Source of the DNA: Sarcocystis neurona | Taxonomy: Eukaryota > Apicomplexa > Conoidasida > Eucoccidiorida > Sarcocystidae | Assembly: GCA_000727475.1 (NCBI GenBank) | Contig: KL647303.1 | Span: 2,011,843 to 2,075,842, forward strand | Length of the DNA: 64,000 nt | Direction of reading: 5' to 3' | Part shown: positions 32,469 to 44,342 of the stretch, piece after piece | Position numbering within the stretch: the stretch's first letter is position 1 | How the letters are laid out: every line of letters starts with the position of its first letter | Notes under the pieces: generated by a model | What the model saw: only the letters and a program-made list of their open reading frames with translations | Databases searched by the model: none | Told to the model about the DNA's origin: nothing | Made by a program: the position numbers and the translations under genes

Positions 32469-34825
32469 TCAATGGCTTTTGTATTCTTTTTTCGTATCTC
32501 GTCGCTTGCAGATGAGATACATGGCAGACCCGCCAATGGTAAGCACCACTCCTGCGAGAGTTCGGGGAGTGCACTTCTTTTTAACGATGCAGAAGCCTAG
32601 AGTTGTTTGCAGGCACGTTTTAGCATAACCCAGCAGGCCGAAAGTGACCGAAGACGTCAGGCTTATGATACATGAGTTCGAAATAGTAAGGGTAAAAGTC
32701 AAGATTCCTATGCAGCACAGGTAACGTATTACTGGAAACAGAGGAAATATCCATTTGTGTAGTATGCGTGGAGTCGCCTCCATGCGTCAGTGCCGAAGAC
32801 CTCCGTAGGTCAGCGGAAGCCATGAATACAAACCGAATGCGAGAGGTTAGTGGAAGGCAGCCGCAGATTTGGTCGACACTGTTACGGAAGCCACGGTCGA
32901 AGTTGCACAGTGTATATGTGAAATCGCGTATGTCGTCGGTGTATAACTTCGTATACTAACCAATCTACTTTTCTGGTGTACACAAATGTCACTGAGCAAA
33001 TTCTGGCTACAGAAGTGTTCTACTCAACGTTTTGTTCCGCCGTAGCCGATGTCTGGTCGACGCAGAGCTCAAGTGGTCACAAGGATGCTTGCACTTTGCC
33101 AGTAGATGTGCAGCCCTCGCGCCCTGTTTGATAGCGTACAAATTCAGGCAGAAAGCATGCAACAATTGGATTTTTGGTCACCTGGGTTGAGACAAGTCAT
33201 TCATTCTCCCCTGCAGCTCTCATCCGAGTACAAATGTAAGGGGTACGTTACGCGTACTTGACGAGTGTAGAGATGTGTCTGCAACTGGGACACCGACCGA
33301 CGTCAACACGCGTGAACGGCCGGCTGCCACACAACCTACTCTACGCATCCGGAAGTGTCGCGAAATATGTAGGCGACTACACCAGTAAATGTTTACCTCT
33401 TGTGTCCCAAGTGCAGAGCCCAGCACGGTGTTCACTGTGGCGTGCTCTTCCAAGGACGGAATCGAGGGCTAAAGCATTGGGCGTCCACTTATATCCGTAG
33501 AGTCGAAGAAATGGCAACCGTCACGCTTCGTAGCTGCCAAGGTGTGTCGGGAATGCCCTACTAAAAGAAATTTGATACGCAGAAGCCCGTGACAACGCTA
33601 GCAGCGACGCCTGCTCTGCGGCCACACATTTGCCAGAGTATCCACTCCTGTGTCAAGTGGATTCTGCGCTCATCTCTCGCTGTCTTTACCCACCTGAAGC
33701 AAAAAGCAAAGTTGTTGTTTCTGGTACATCTTGTCCTCCGAGCAGTGTCTCCACGCGTAGCGCATTTGTCAGAGAACTTTTCAGCTCCCCTCCACCCCCC
33801 AAATCAATCTCATCTTTCCAACTTTGTTGAGACGAGCTGCCAAAAAGGAACGCAAACGGAGGTTCCGCTTCAACCGAAGTCCAAATTAGAGGTGGCAGTA
33901 GCAATGACGCATTCACCATGTTGTAGTACGCTGCAGCAGCTTCTGAGCCTCTCAGATGATCTAGGGCCTGTCGAATTAGGCCGGTATACATAGCCTGCGA
34001 CAATGAAGAGAGTGAGCCAGTGACAGACCCACTTAAGGAGAGCGTCCTAGTTTCCAGAGATCCAATAAAAAATCCGAAGCAGACGATACCGCAGGACATG
34101 GCAGCACCCAGTAAAACGTCGATGCCCAGGAGAAACTTCTGTAAAACGAGAGTTATAACCAACGTTAAAGGACGAGCTACTTGGTAGGTGGATACCTGGA
34201 CGCGTTGAAGGCACGCATTGCCGGAAGCCACCACACCCACGAGGGCGACGGAAGCCGGCAGTAGCGGACGCAGAACTTTTAAGTGAAGTGGGACGAGAGG
34301 AAACAGGAATGAGAGGCTGTGCGCGACCCAGGTCCTCGACAACAATGCGAGCCCGCGTCCCCCCCTCCCATATCGGTTGCTGCGGTTGCTGCTGTAAGCC
34401 TGGGAGGGTGGAATGGCGCAGCTGTTTCGAGATTTTCCCATTAACACGTGCAGCTTCGGTGCGATTGTCCTAGAGGAGCGTGAGCTAAGCACGGCCTCTG
34501 CTGAGTGAGCATCGCTGGCCGCCCTGCCAGTGGAGGACACAACAGCGTAGCATGTGACCCCCACGATCTCTCGAATCCAGGAGAACGTGAGTGGAAAAGG
34601 GAATCTGTATTTAAGGATACTGCGAGTGAGGAACACGACTGCTATGGACGCTACAGCGTATACAGCGCAGCTTGCGATGCGCTTCCGAGTGAAGCGCTCA
34701 GTCGGCATCCGGAGGGGTGAAGACCCTGAAGTATTGATGCGATCAGTGCTTGCAAGTGAAAAGCTCTTTCCGTGCAAGGCAGTGGTACCCTTGGCTCGGT
34801 GCCTGGCCGTTTGGTATCTCGTCAT
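32469..34825 (-). CDS. GDP-fucose transporter (SLC35C1 family), two exons
   Basis: Exon 1 (34825-33796) and exon 2 (32731-32469) join in phase 1 across a GT-AG intron of 1064 nt (donor GGGG|GTGGAG, acceptor CCTCTGTTTCCAG), giving about 430 residues. This carrier would move GDP-fucose into Golgi/ER in exchange for GMP. Family landmarks are clear: NACLQRVQVSTYQVARPLT (about 203-221; human 'NLCLKYVGVAFYNVGRSLT'), GFFIGSLETRTLSLSGSVTG, YYNMVNA (about 300-306; human 'FYNNVNA') and, in exon 2, GYAKTCLQTTLGF (human 'GTAKACAQTVLAV') then GGSAMY. Several hydrophobic membrane helices are evident; the terminus is lysine-rich (KRRDTKKE). The Ser-rich loop at 100-155 is longer than in animals. In apicomplexans such a carrier serves O-fucosylation of thrombospondin-repeat adhesins. 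The splice was chosen by phase and alignment; an extra small exon is possible. Start could also be Met40. Confidence 0.85.
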
Positions 34826-37800
34826 TTGAACAATGCGACTGCAGCAGTTTCGCAAATCCTATTCGCGACTGGAAGACGGAACCGACGGCGCGAGCGCAGT
34901 TGAGGGCGAAAGAGACTACGCCTCAGCCTACGTGGTAAAGAACAAGATTCTTACGGAACGTTTCTGCGGCTACTGCTCTCAGTGTTTCGTGGCGTACGAG
35001 CTGTGTGTTCTCTCCTGGAACACACAAATGGCGCACTCTGGCGATGCAGGTGTCCGGCTTGATTCGGGCCGAAAGACGGTGCGTTGTCCTGTGACCGGCT
35101 TATCCACACCGTGCCTATAGCGTGTGACGGGTGCGTTAAGCCAGTAGGGTGGAAGTCTTGCGTTGCGAAGTAGCCCCGCGTACCCGTGTTCGGGATATAT
35201 TGTGAGCGGTAAATGCCCCCATCGTTTGACAGTGAGAACAGCAGCGATATGCTAAAGGCGACAGGGTTCACGCTGGTGGGCATGCAGACACCTGACTACA
35301 CACGTAGAACATGTACGCTGCCAAATGGTCGGCTTTTCGCATCGAGGACGTCTGCAGCCGCAACAGTGGTGTCCCGAAAAGGGGACGCATGTTGAACAGC
35401 TGTAAGAGCTAGAACGGTTTATGCAGTGTATTACGTATTGGGCCACCTGCGCGTATATTCTTGCTGCGTGTGCGTTGAACTTGTGTACCTTCCGTGGCAA
35501 ACCGCGTTCACTCGCCATCCAATGCAGGTAAGAGGCACTGTGTAAATGAGCGTGTGTTCACGTAGATTTGGTATTTCTGAATTGCCAGCCGAGTTGTACG
35601 AGGCGAGGCTGCACATTGGCCGCTTTACGCGGCAAGAATTTCCAGCCACCAATATCAGCGACGGGGCGACGTGGCTGGAAGTTTCTGCAGGCAGCTGGAT
35701 GCAGGCGCATTCGCATGTGAGGGTGAACTCGGCTCCGGCTCCCAAAATTTTGCTGATTCTCGTAGTTGACTAAATGGGGCCAAGGGTGACGTGGTGAAGA
35801 TTAACGAAATGCAAGAGTGTACCCAGCAAGAGTAATTGGCATCTGCCTGTCATACCCTACAGCAGTGTGTATCATTTTCCCCGGAAAACAAAGGCAACAC
35901 CAGCTCGACGGTCAGCATCAAGGCACGCTACCCGTACATTTCACCGTGGAGAGCTAGTTCACGTAAGGTCGGTCCTACGCAAAAAGCCATGCACAACACA
36001 TGGCGAACGACAGATGAACAGGGGCACATGGTCACCGTCAGAGGCTTGAAAGTGACTCCGCCGCTTCACACTGCCGCTGAAGCAGACGCGTAACGTTAAT
36101 GGTAACAGCTCTCTACGTGAACACTTATAGATGCCCGGATGCTGGCCTTAAGCCACACCAATAGCTCAAGATTCTTACAAAGGTAGACATCGAGCAGTGG
36201 TGCAGACGTTTTTTCAACCAGCAACAGTCGGTCGCGTTCGTTTGCATGGCCACTGGGATAGCAAATCACTTTTCTGACGTACCTATGTATATGCGCTACT
36301 ACGCAAAGACACTATTATACGCCCACAAATTCTCCACATTACACTTTCACGCAGTGCTTCATTCCGACGGCTACCACAACAGTAGGCTAGACATAACATT
36401 GTACTAACTAATATGCAAAGCATGCTTAAGCTAAAATAGGCGCTTACACTAAATTGAGCTTCTTCGCGCATCGCAGCAGACAGCCGGACCGCGAACTTGA
36501 TGATACAATCGGCGGTGCAATGCCACATTCAAGCTTCCCAAGTAGACATGCAAGATGTCTTTCGGGAAGAAAGGATTGGCAAGTCTTGAGGGAAAATCAT
36601 CGTCGAAATATACACATACATATATATATACACTCACATACGTCTGTAAAACATAGCACTACTTGCATATAAATCTGCCCTACAAGTGTAACATGGGTGA
36701 AGCTGCAGAGTGAAAAAGATACACTTGAAAAGCTGTGTGTGCACCCACACACAGACGTAGATAACCGCAAAACCAGGTGTTACTATCTGGTGAACTTACT
36801 ACGCTTAGTATATGTTGTCGCCGTGCATTCCGTCTCAACGCGTAGAACTCCTTGGGCTCGTCACGCACGACGCCTGCTTTTCAAACCGTCAGCTGACCAA
36901 GATTGCCCTACGTAGATGACCTGAGTCTAAGAGCGACGTAATACTCAATGGCACACGGAGGCACCAGTACTGCCTCTTGTCGCTTGGGCGGTGGCTGGAA
37001 CCTTGCCGGTCGTTCCAACCGGATCAACACAGTGGCGAGCTACTTTGTTCACATGTGCTTACCCTGTCGAGTTGATGCTACGCTAGGAGAATTACGTCTT
37101 CGAGTACTGACAATAAAGACGCTGTAGGTAGTCTTTTTCACGTCGCGACTAGAACGCTTTACTCGGCTTCTGTAGGCGCTGTACACTCACCGGCTTCGTA
37201 GAATCACGAGTCCTTTGCTGCCTGCAAGCACAGTCACTGCCTCCTCTGCACGTGACACATCGGACGCTACTGCGAGGGAGACTGGCTGTCTTCAGTCACT
37301 CTGTCCCTTGAAACACAAGTGGTGGTTCCTGTGGCGCTGTAAACACACAAGCGGCCTCAAGTATGTGCTTCCAAGGTCAGCTGACTGACGAGTCGACGAA
37401 TCCAGAGAACGTAGTACTCACGAAGTGTAGTGACAGATTGTTGCCACGGCTTTGTTCTGCTGGAAAGAATTCTGTCCTGGTCGACCTTACGATGCAACCT
37501 ATCCGTAGGTGTAACCAGCGAAGTCGTGTGCACTCTTTTAGGTGTAAACTGCGTTCGTCGCTCTTGCTGCCGATAACCCGCTAATCACGATGGGCTTGGG
37601 CGGCATATTTGCTGCCCTGAATCTGTTCGAGAGTTGCACCTCCGCAGTTGTACGACTAAAGTACGCGGCTTGGTGCGTCGTAAACTGTACCTTACCGCAG
37701 ACTAATTTGATTGTCGAAAACGTACACACCACTACGTGGCCTCCCTCAGTGGGCTTCACGCTGCCAGACGCCACAGTCGTTGGCGGCTTTAGTAACAGTT

Positions 37801-38537
37801 TGTTTTTGATGCCTCCTTACGGTACCATCGGTCTCACTGGTGTGCACATGCTAAGGGAGGCAAGGCAAGACGGCATCAAAGAAAAGTCGGGTGTATGAAT
37901 TGGTAAGTTAGAAGTGGACCAGACCACCATTTCTCTTCCGAGTGCCTTTCCATTTGCGCACGTGTTGGCTTCCATCCAAAGGACTACTGTAAAGTCTGGA
38001 TTTTTAGCAAAGACGCACTCAACCAGCACTGTACGAGGGAAATCACATGAATGGCGGCGGTGTGTAAGAAAGAGCGCCAAATGCACATGTCGCGAATGAA
38101 GCAGAATGAGCTACAAAGGTTGTGCACGTCGTTGTAAGAGTCGCGACGCGATATACTTGCACCCCAGTGCATACGTAAACGTAAAACTCCTTGCAGTGCT
38201 TCGCACAATCAGAATAATTAACAGCTCGAACAGTTCCACCTGCGACTTTGAGCTGTCGTTGTTGTCTTCTACTTCTCAGAAGCACCTGACGTGCGTTTTT
38301 CTGCAGTTCCACGACTCCTGCGTTCCTTCTAGGCGCATCGCGTGCGCAGCCTGTTAGATCCGTCAGAAGACGGCTGTCATTACGCCTCACACTATGTCAT
38401 TGAATTTCCTCGTCCAACCCTTCGTCCGACGCAACTGCCGAATCCGCTGTCGCTCCTCGATGACACGCCACAAGTGGTCGCTGATTCTGTTTTTGTTTCG
38501 TCTCTGAGTGCTGCACCTGCTGAGTCTGCTCTGTTTT
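34826..38537. other. Repeat-poor stretch upstream of the transporter; small ORFs only
   Basis: Several plus frames look moderately protein-like: 34833-35120 (with FCGYCSQCFVAYELCVLSW), 35546-35773 (ISELPAELYEARLHIGRF) and 37590-37898 (ATG start, TLPDATVVGGFSNSLFLMPP). They might be exons of a multi-exon plus-strand gene running away from the transporter, but I could not link them by phase-compatible splice sites. A TA microsatellite lies at about 36608-36632. Confidence 0.35.
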
Positions 38538-40610
38538 CTACGTACTGTAGACAACCGTACGGCACCGGTGGCCTCCTTTCAAAGTTCTGCCGTCAAACTT
38601 GAGATAGCCTTTACCCTTACCATGGTCTCTTCTTCGCGTATCCTCAGCATGCGCCGAAGCATTATTCGCTGTTTCCGTGCGCTTGGCCGCAGCATTTCGA
38701 TCAATCTTCTGTCGTTTGTTTGTCGCAGACAAAACCTGCGGGTGCATTTCGAGCGAAACGTGGACGCATGTCTCATTGGAGGAGTACGAGGCAATTTCGC
38801 CACTAGGCTTTCCCTGCTGTCGCCTTTTGCCTGTCGCCTGTGTCGACAACTGATCATAGGGGTGCACTGTTTGGTTGACTGGAGTGCGACCTTTACGCGC
38901 TCCATCTGAAAATCCTGTTTTCCAGGCGCCTCGTGCGCCAGATTGTGGACCGCTGCTCGCCGTCGGCAAGTTCTTGTCAATCCCACCTTGGTGAGACGCT
39001 CTTTTCCGTGAGAAACTTCTGCCCACTTTCTTCGCAGAAGAGGCGGCAGCTGCAGTACACACCCTACGACAGGACAGCTTCGAAACGGAAGAGCTGCAAC
39101 TTCTGCGGGGAGCAGCTTTAACAGAACAACGAACAGAATGCTCTTTATCACGGAGTTGTCGAGTCTCACACAGGGCACCCATCCCACCGGCAACAGTTGC
39201 GGTACCGAACACAGTGGCGGCAGGAACAGCAGCACAATGTGCTTTAGTTCCCCGTTCACGAGAACATGTGCGCATATGAGGAATGTTACGTATAACTGGT
39301 GGCGGTGGTTCAGCAGTGTCACATGTTACTACATCAGGCTGGTCAAACAGTTTAGTAATCTGTTCAGTAACCGGTCTCTTTGCATGCAGATCACGCAGAC
39401 TTGCCGTAACACAGAACGTTCGCTGCTCCGCAGTACTGCAGCCTGACCCTGCTGCAAAGGGATCAGGACTGCTGCTGCATGCTGCCTGCCGCACACCTCC
39501 CGTTATTTTGTATGTGACAAGAAGAGAGCTGAAATCCGGAGGGGGCACAGGTACCGCAGACACGGGAGGCAGTGCTTGCAGCAGCCCGACTTGCTCCTGC
39601 ACGACTCGCTGCAGGCACTGCAGCTGTTGGTGGAATGCACGCTGCACTTCTTTTTGCTGATTCACGCGGTAGCTGTACGCAGCATTTCGGCAGCAGACAC
39701 CAACAGACGGAGCGGCAGCAATCTCGCACGCGTGTGCCATATGTGAGGGCCTCCGGTGACGGGATTTTGTCCCACCGCTGTTGCACCGGTCTCCGAGTCT
39801 ATTTGCTAGAGGACCATACTGTCCCGAATTGAGGGATTCATCCTTTTCCGATTGTCCACTTGTGCCGTCGTCGGATTCTTTCGCTACGAATTCCGTTTTT
39901 TCCGATGTGGTGCACTGTACTACATACCTGTGACACCACGCAGGCTTCTCTACGCCGTGTGCAACAGGTTCCGTTTCGCCCGCTCTTCCTGCAGCCCATT
40001 CACCGTATTCAAGTAGTGTGCGTGCTGTTGGGACGTCTGTAGATGTGCCTGAACCTGCTAAATTAGTCCTCTCTGTACTTGTCCTATCTTCCCGCACACG
40101 CTGCTGTTGCTCAGAAAGTTCCGCGCTATCACCGCTCGGAGCGTTCTGCAGAGAGGGTTGCTCTTCCTCTGAAGACTTGCAGCAGCGAGACTGCAACGTG
40201 GCCGCTGGACGAGATTCACGCTGTGCTGCTCTCTCCCCTCCTCCGCTAGAAAAAACAACACAGCCCGTGTTCTCGCTGCTGCTGTTGCCACGCGGTGCTT
40301 CTGCAAGGTGCGCTTCATACGTTAATGACACAATATCCCCTGCGCGTAAGGGAACTTCCTCGTCCAGCAGCAACAGTGCCAGCGAAAGTGGAGCAGCACG
40401 TGCGCTGCTTCTCCGTGCAGTTCCAGATCTCTGGCTGCTTCTGTCTCCTCGACCGCCGTCAGGCAGTCCGCTGAGAATCAGATCCTGGAAGGCAGAGGAC
40501 ACACGCACTACTGGACACTGCAGCATTCGCCCGCTGCCGACTCTGCTGGGCACCTGTTGCCGGTCGACGGGGTAAAATTCAGCGCGACGCCAAAACTTCA
40601 GGTAGACAAA
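38538..40610 (-). CDS. Large hypothetical protein; weak FKBP-like start, otherwise unknown
   Basis: A minus frame of over 690 codons is open. Its upper limit is probably an acceptor before FWRRAEFYPVDRQQVPSRVG (TGCTTTGTCTACCTGAAG near 40600). An ATG start at MLQCPVVRVSSAFQDLILSG (about 40525) is the alternative. DEEVPLRAGDIVSLTYEAHL loosely resembles the first strand of FKBP-type isomerases (GD-x-V-x-x-Y), but the later FKBP hallmarks are not seen, so this is weak. A coiled-coil-like block (RVNQQKEVQRAFHQQLQCLQ) lies in the middle. The C-terminal third is basic (KKVGRSFSRKRASHQGG; KRQKIDRNAAAKR) and ends with GKGKGYLKFDGRTLKGG. It sits at the repeat-poor/repeat-rich border and holds few homopolymers, intermediate in character. 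Confidence 0.55.
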   Translation of the reverse strand, partial: FVYLKFWRRAEFYPVDRQQVPSRVGSGRMLQCPVVRVSSAFQDLILSGLPDGGRGDRSSQRSGTARRSSARAAPLSLALLLLDEEVPLRAGDIVSLTYEAHLAEAPRGNSSSENTGCVVFSSGGGERAAQRESRPAATLQSRCCKSSEEEQPSLQNAPSGDSAELSEQQQRVREDRTSTERTNLAGSGTSTDVPTARTLLEYGEWAAGRAGETEPVAHGVEKPAWCHRYVVQCTTSEKTEFVAKESDDGTSGQSEKDESLNSGQYGPLANRLGDRCNSGGTKSRHRRPSHMAHACEIAAAPSVGVCCRNAAYSYRVNQQKEVQRAFHQQLQCLQRVVQEQVGLLQALPPVSAVPVPPPDFSSLLVTYKITGGVRQAACSSSPDPFAAGSGCSTAEQRTFCVTASLRDLHAKRPVTEQITKLFDQPDVVTCDTAEPPPPVIRNIPHMRTCSRERGTKAHCAAVPAATVFGTATVAGGMGALCETRQLRDKEHSVRCSVKAAPRRSCSSSVSKLSCRRVCTAAAASSAKKVGRSFSRKRASHQGGIDKNLPTASSGPQSGARGAWKTGFSDGARKGRTPVNQTVHPYDQLSTQATGKRRQQGKPSGEIASYSSNETCVHVSLEMHPQVLSATNKRQKIDRNAAAKRTETANNASAHAEDTRRRDHGKGKGYLKFDGRTLKGGHRCRTVVYST

Positions 40611-40742
40611 GCAGGTGGATAGTTTTGCTTTACGGTGCCGCGCGTACATACAGTAAACATGCAGAAAACAAGGCACCTGTGTGGACGCAGGCAGTTGTAG
40701 GGCCAAAAGCGTCAGCTGCCTGGAGATAAGAAAATACCCCAC

Positions 40743-42681
40743 TTAAACGAGACAGAAGGCCTGTATAACGAGGAACGTCATGAGGAGTAAGAAACACCTG
40801 CGTTGATGCAGACCGGCAATAACGAAAAAATATCTGTGTCCTATGTGCGCAATGGGGACACTGGCACGGACGAACGTGCATGTACGCTTACACACATATT
40901 TTTATGTATGTGTATACACGTGTATAAGGGCGCGCACTGATTTACTACGTGTGACGTGAAATAACAGTCGAAGCGACTTGTGGCAGCGTGCGTCCAACTC
41001 CGAACAAGAATGTACGGAGTAGAGCGTATACCGGGGACTGCCTGCATGAATAAAATATGCGAATGTTCTAGCCAGCCAAAACACGATGGATGAAACGGAC
41101 AGGAGACTACGGCCTGACGACCCTCTGCAGATGATAAAAACGAAAAAAACATCTGCAGGAATTCTACAAGGCTGATGCCTGTCTACCTGTCCATCTGCTT
41201 CTGCTTCTATATCCACGTATCACGCCTCTGCAAAAATTATGAAGTATAGGCAGGTCTGCTTCACGGCTGGACGCTGTTACTGCACGCCCGTGTTGTACGC
41301 ACACAGACGGACCCAGGCTGTCTCTGGCACTGCTGGACTCGCTATCAACTGGGTGTACACACGTATATTTGCAATCCCATAGAGGTGTGACAAAAAGTTC
41401 TTCATCTCCTCCAGACACATATCAATCGCATATACATATATATATATATATCCCCATATGGGTGTAAGAAGGGACCACTATAACTGCTAGGGAACGGTGC
41501 AACAAAGAGACCAAGAGAAATTCAACAGCCTGTACAAGGAGAGGAAGGTGCACACGGAGAATACGCTGCGAGTCGTGTGAACGATAGAAAGACACCAGCG
41601 GCACAGCGGCAAGCAAAGGGCCCAAGAAGAGGGCGGAAGTAGCGGAAACGGCCCATGAAAGAATTGCTGCTGCAGCAAGAAGCGACCAGAGGGTTGAGCA
41701 GCAGCAAACCGCTGCGCAACTACTAGGTCTTTGTTTCACAAGTGTCTGTTCGCCACACATCAAAACATCCGTTCTTCTTGTCCATTAGCACCTGCAGCAC
41801 CTGCAGTACCACAGCGTGGAGGCTCGCCTTGTGAAAAAGGATCTGCTGCAGCCATAGGAATGATACGTACAGAAATATCAAAGGTAAGGGAGAAACCAGC
41901 GCTGCCGAAAAAGTAAAGGAAGAAGAACTGAAAATATCGACTCGCCCAGTTAACGGGTACGTCACTGCCAAGCAGCCGACGAGTTTCCTACACACCCACG
42001 CGCTTCTGCAGCTTGCTTCATGCGTGCAGCGACATGACAGACACCCGCACACACGCACGCGTCTGCCAGTTGCTCATCTGCGCTACTGAAGAAACACAAC
42101 CGACGGCTTCTCAATCACGCGTCAGTCGTCAAACTGCTTTTTCCGAGATGAATTCATCTGTGCGTCTCCTTGTGGCGGTATCCACACGTGTGGCCAGATA
42201 CGCGCGTAGACGTGAGCTCAACTGCCGGGCAAGTTTGCCAGTACAGCCGTTACACGTGGGCGTATCAACGCGTTTCCTTCCATGTCGCCTGCTGTCACTC
42301 TCATCTTCTGCGTGAACGTGTAGACCCTCTGTCTATGGGTCTATTATACGCAGTACCGTACTCTCTTCTGTGCGGATGTGTACACACCACGCCTCCGAGT
42401 ATAGACGCGTGAGGCTGAAGCGAAGAACGCAGTACCGACTCATGATTGGAAGCGGCCAGTGCCTGGGCAGCCATGCCTCTGTAGCGTCCCGCTCTGTCAG
42501 TGAGGCCTATTTACAGAGCCTCCCATGAAGCTGACGCTTCAAGTGTATGAAGCTGACTTAAAGTGAATAGCTGCCCACGCAGGAGACGTGCGGCAGCGTC
42601 CTCCCCTTCCCACGCGACAGGGGCTTCATACCAGCGTCCAGCTGCGCGGGTTGTCGGATGTGGCAGCTCCTATCATCACGT
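40743..42681 (-). other. Possible multi-exon membrane protein (minus), unresolved
   Basis: Consecutive minus frames are unusually hydrophobic: ALVSPLPLIFLYVSFLWLQQ (frame 41723-42058) and LLAAAAILSWAVSATSALFL, then GPLLAAVPLVSFY (frame 41422-41763). Acceptor-like sites exist (GGTCGCTTCTTGCTGCAG near 41678; TTATCATCTGCAG near 41128), as does a CTGCAG|GTGCTG donor candidate near 41805. These could be exons of a multi-pass membrane protein, but CTG-rich DNA easily yields Leu/Ala-rich frames, so confidence is low. A TA run lies at 41429-41452. 42060-42680 shows nothing supportable. Confidence 0.25.
41429..41452. repeat. TA microsatellite
   Basis: CATATACA followed by about eight uninterrupted TA units. 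Confidence 0.85.
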
Positions 42682-44342
42682 CTAGTCATTAAATTCTCCC
42701 AGCTTTCGACCAATATTTCTCATCCTGCCATGCTTTCTACCGCCTTCGTTCTTAGGGACTTCTTCCCACACTAGACCTACCTGTGCTATCTTTGCAGTGT
42801 CCGGCAACATAGAGGTAGAGCAACACACAGGCCGCGTATACAGAGTCACAGGTGTCACACGTACATACGTGTATACGTATGTGTGTACGCACACGTGCAT
42901 CAATAGATATACACGGATAAATTCAGGCAGGAAAGCACGTACAGAAACAGCCCCGCTGCGTGATCTTCACGGCCTACCCGGTCGAGGATTACTTGTGTAG
43001 CGAGAAGGAAGGCTGCTAGCCGCCCGTCCTCCTCTACGGCGAAAACGAGCGTGTTGTTGCCGGCGACGTTTGGCTGCTGCTCCTGCTGCAGCAGAGAGAC
43101 GCTCTGCTGTTGCTCCACGGAAGTCTCAGTGGCAAGCGGAGAAGGAGGAGGGAAGGAAAAAGGAGATGGAGGAGGAGGAGAGAAACAGACTGCGCGATGT
43201 TCGAACTTACACCACGCGGGCACCGACTTCACTTCCCCAGCCGCTGCAGCAACTCCCGCCGCACTCAGACAGGTGTCTGGCGCAGCCATTTCTTCTACTG
43301 TCGCCCCCCCGCCGCTGTCTTCTGTCGGCTCTGATTTGTTTTCCCCCCAGCCACAAGCAGCAGAAAAACTGCCACCCGCTGCTGCTGGCTGCTCCGTTTT
43401 CCGTGCTGGTGCCGCTGCGGCCTGCTTCTGAAATGAAAGGCCTTTTACACTCACAGCGGGACACCCAATATCACCGCTCGTACTACTGTCTGGCATCCGA
43501 TTGCTGCTGCTCGAGTCCACCGCCCTGCACCTATCACTGCTGCTACTGCTTCCTGGGCATTCTGAATCGCATCTGATGCTGCTGTCGCTCCTTCTTAACA
43601 CCGGGGAGCTGCCTGAGGAGCTGCAGTAGTCCGCGAATTTGCCCGCATCTACACTGCTGGGCATCGCTGCGCAGGTGATATCGCTGCGGCCTCCGCCTGT
43701 GCCGTGGCTGCTGCTGCAGCAACTTGCACTGCCCCGCGTCGCGTAGGATGCAGCGCATCCTCGTTTCCTGCTGCCTTCTCGCCTGTTCAAGATGAAGTCT
43801 TCACACACTCCCCACATGGTAGAGAGAGATAGAGTTTTTGCCGTCAGTAGGGAAGAAAAGAGAAGCCTGCCACTTTCTGAACAGAGCAGAGACGAGCTGC
43901 TGCTGTTTCGGCCGCTACTGCCGCTGCTGCTGCAGCTGTTGGTCCCGCCTGTGTCTCCTGCTTCGTGTTGACCTCCTGCGCGACTCCTTCCTCCTTCTCC
44001 ACGTCGTTCGTTCACCTCTGTATGATTACGAGCAGAAGCTGCTGCTGCTGCTGTCTGCAGCATACCTTCTCGGGCACCGCGCTTGCGCTTCGTTGCTGAC
44101 GGACCTGCGCCGCTGGCGCCACGGTCGCGTCCAGCAGCAGCAGCTGACTGAGCCGCGGCACTCTCGCCCGCCTCTTCCCTGTCAGCAGCAGCAGCGCGGG
44201 CACCGCGAGCAACAACAGTAGCAGATGCTTCAGCGGCAGCGGCAAGCGGCGCAGCAGAGCGACCTCGGCCGGTTCCAGAAGCGAGAGCGGCAGCTGTATT
44301 TCCCTTTTCTGCAGCAGCAACAGCTGCTGCTGCCCGCGCCAT
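42682..44342 (-). CDS. Ala/Ser-rich protein with two conserved-looking ends, unknown function
   Basis: The start ATG at 44342 lies in an ideal context (AGGACCATGGCG). Exon 1 encodes an Ala-rich start (MARAAAAVAAAEKGNTAAAL), a nuclear-signal-like SATKRKRGARE, Ser/Cys/Gly-rich middle sequence and a Pro/Ser tract matching the plus-strand GGA-rich DNA at 43135-43190. It then becomes non-repetitive: NTLVFAVEEDGRLAAFLLAT, QVILDR. A phase-0 donor (CCGG|GTAGGC, exon end 42978) and acceptor (GATAGCACAG, exon start 42780) would remove 197 nt and join VGLVWEEVPKNEGGRKHGRM, then RNIGRKLGEFND and a TAG. The joined tail reads as one coherent segment, which supports the model. I do not recognise the family. 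It faces away from the plus-strand region beyond 44.4 kb. Confidence 0.5.

Larger units (their letters stand above)
16171..38500. other. Repeat-poor chromosome segment
   Basis: Across about 22 kb there are almost no CAG/CTG runs; the few short ones lie in the transporter gene near 34 kb. Base composition is balanced and complex, and only a few TA microsatellites occur (18.49, 21.54 and 36.61 kb). Protein-coding ORFs here lack Ala/Gln/Ser homopolymers. This matches the repeat-free compartment known from E. tenella chromosome 1, where gene character differs from the repeat-rich parts. Confidence 0.8.

Noticed and set aside
38538..40610. Firm FKBP assignment for the 38.5-40.6 kb ORF
   Set aside because: Only a GD-x-V-x-x-Y-like strand is visible; the FDSS and later FKBP motifs are missing, so it is noted only as a weak possibility.
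41422..42058. Glycosyltransferase (ALG6/ALG8-like) from hydrophobic frames
   Set aside because: A passing likeness to the HEK-type motif, but the key residues do not align and the frames are Leu-rich readings of CTG DNA.
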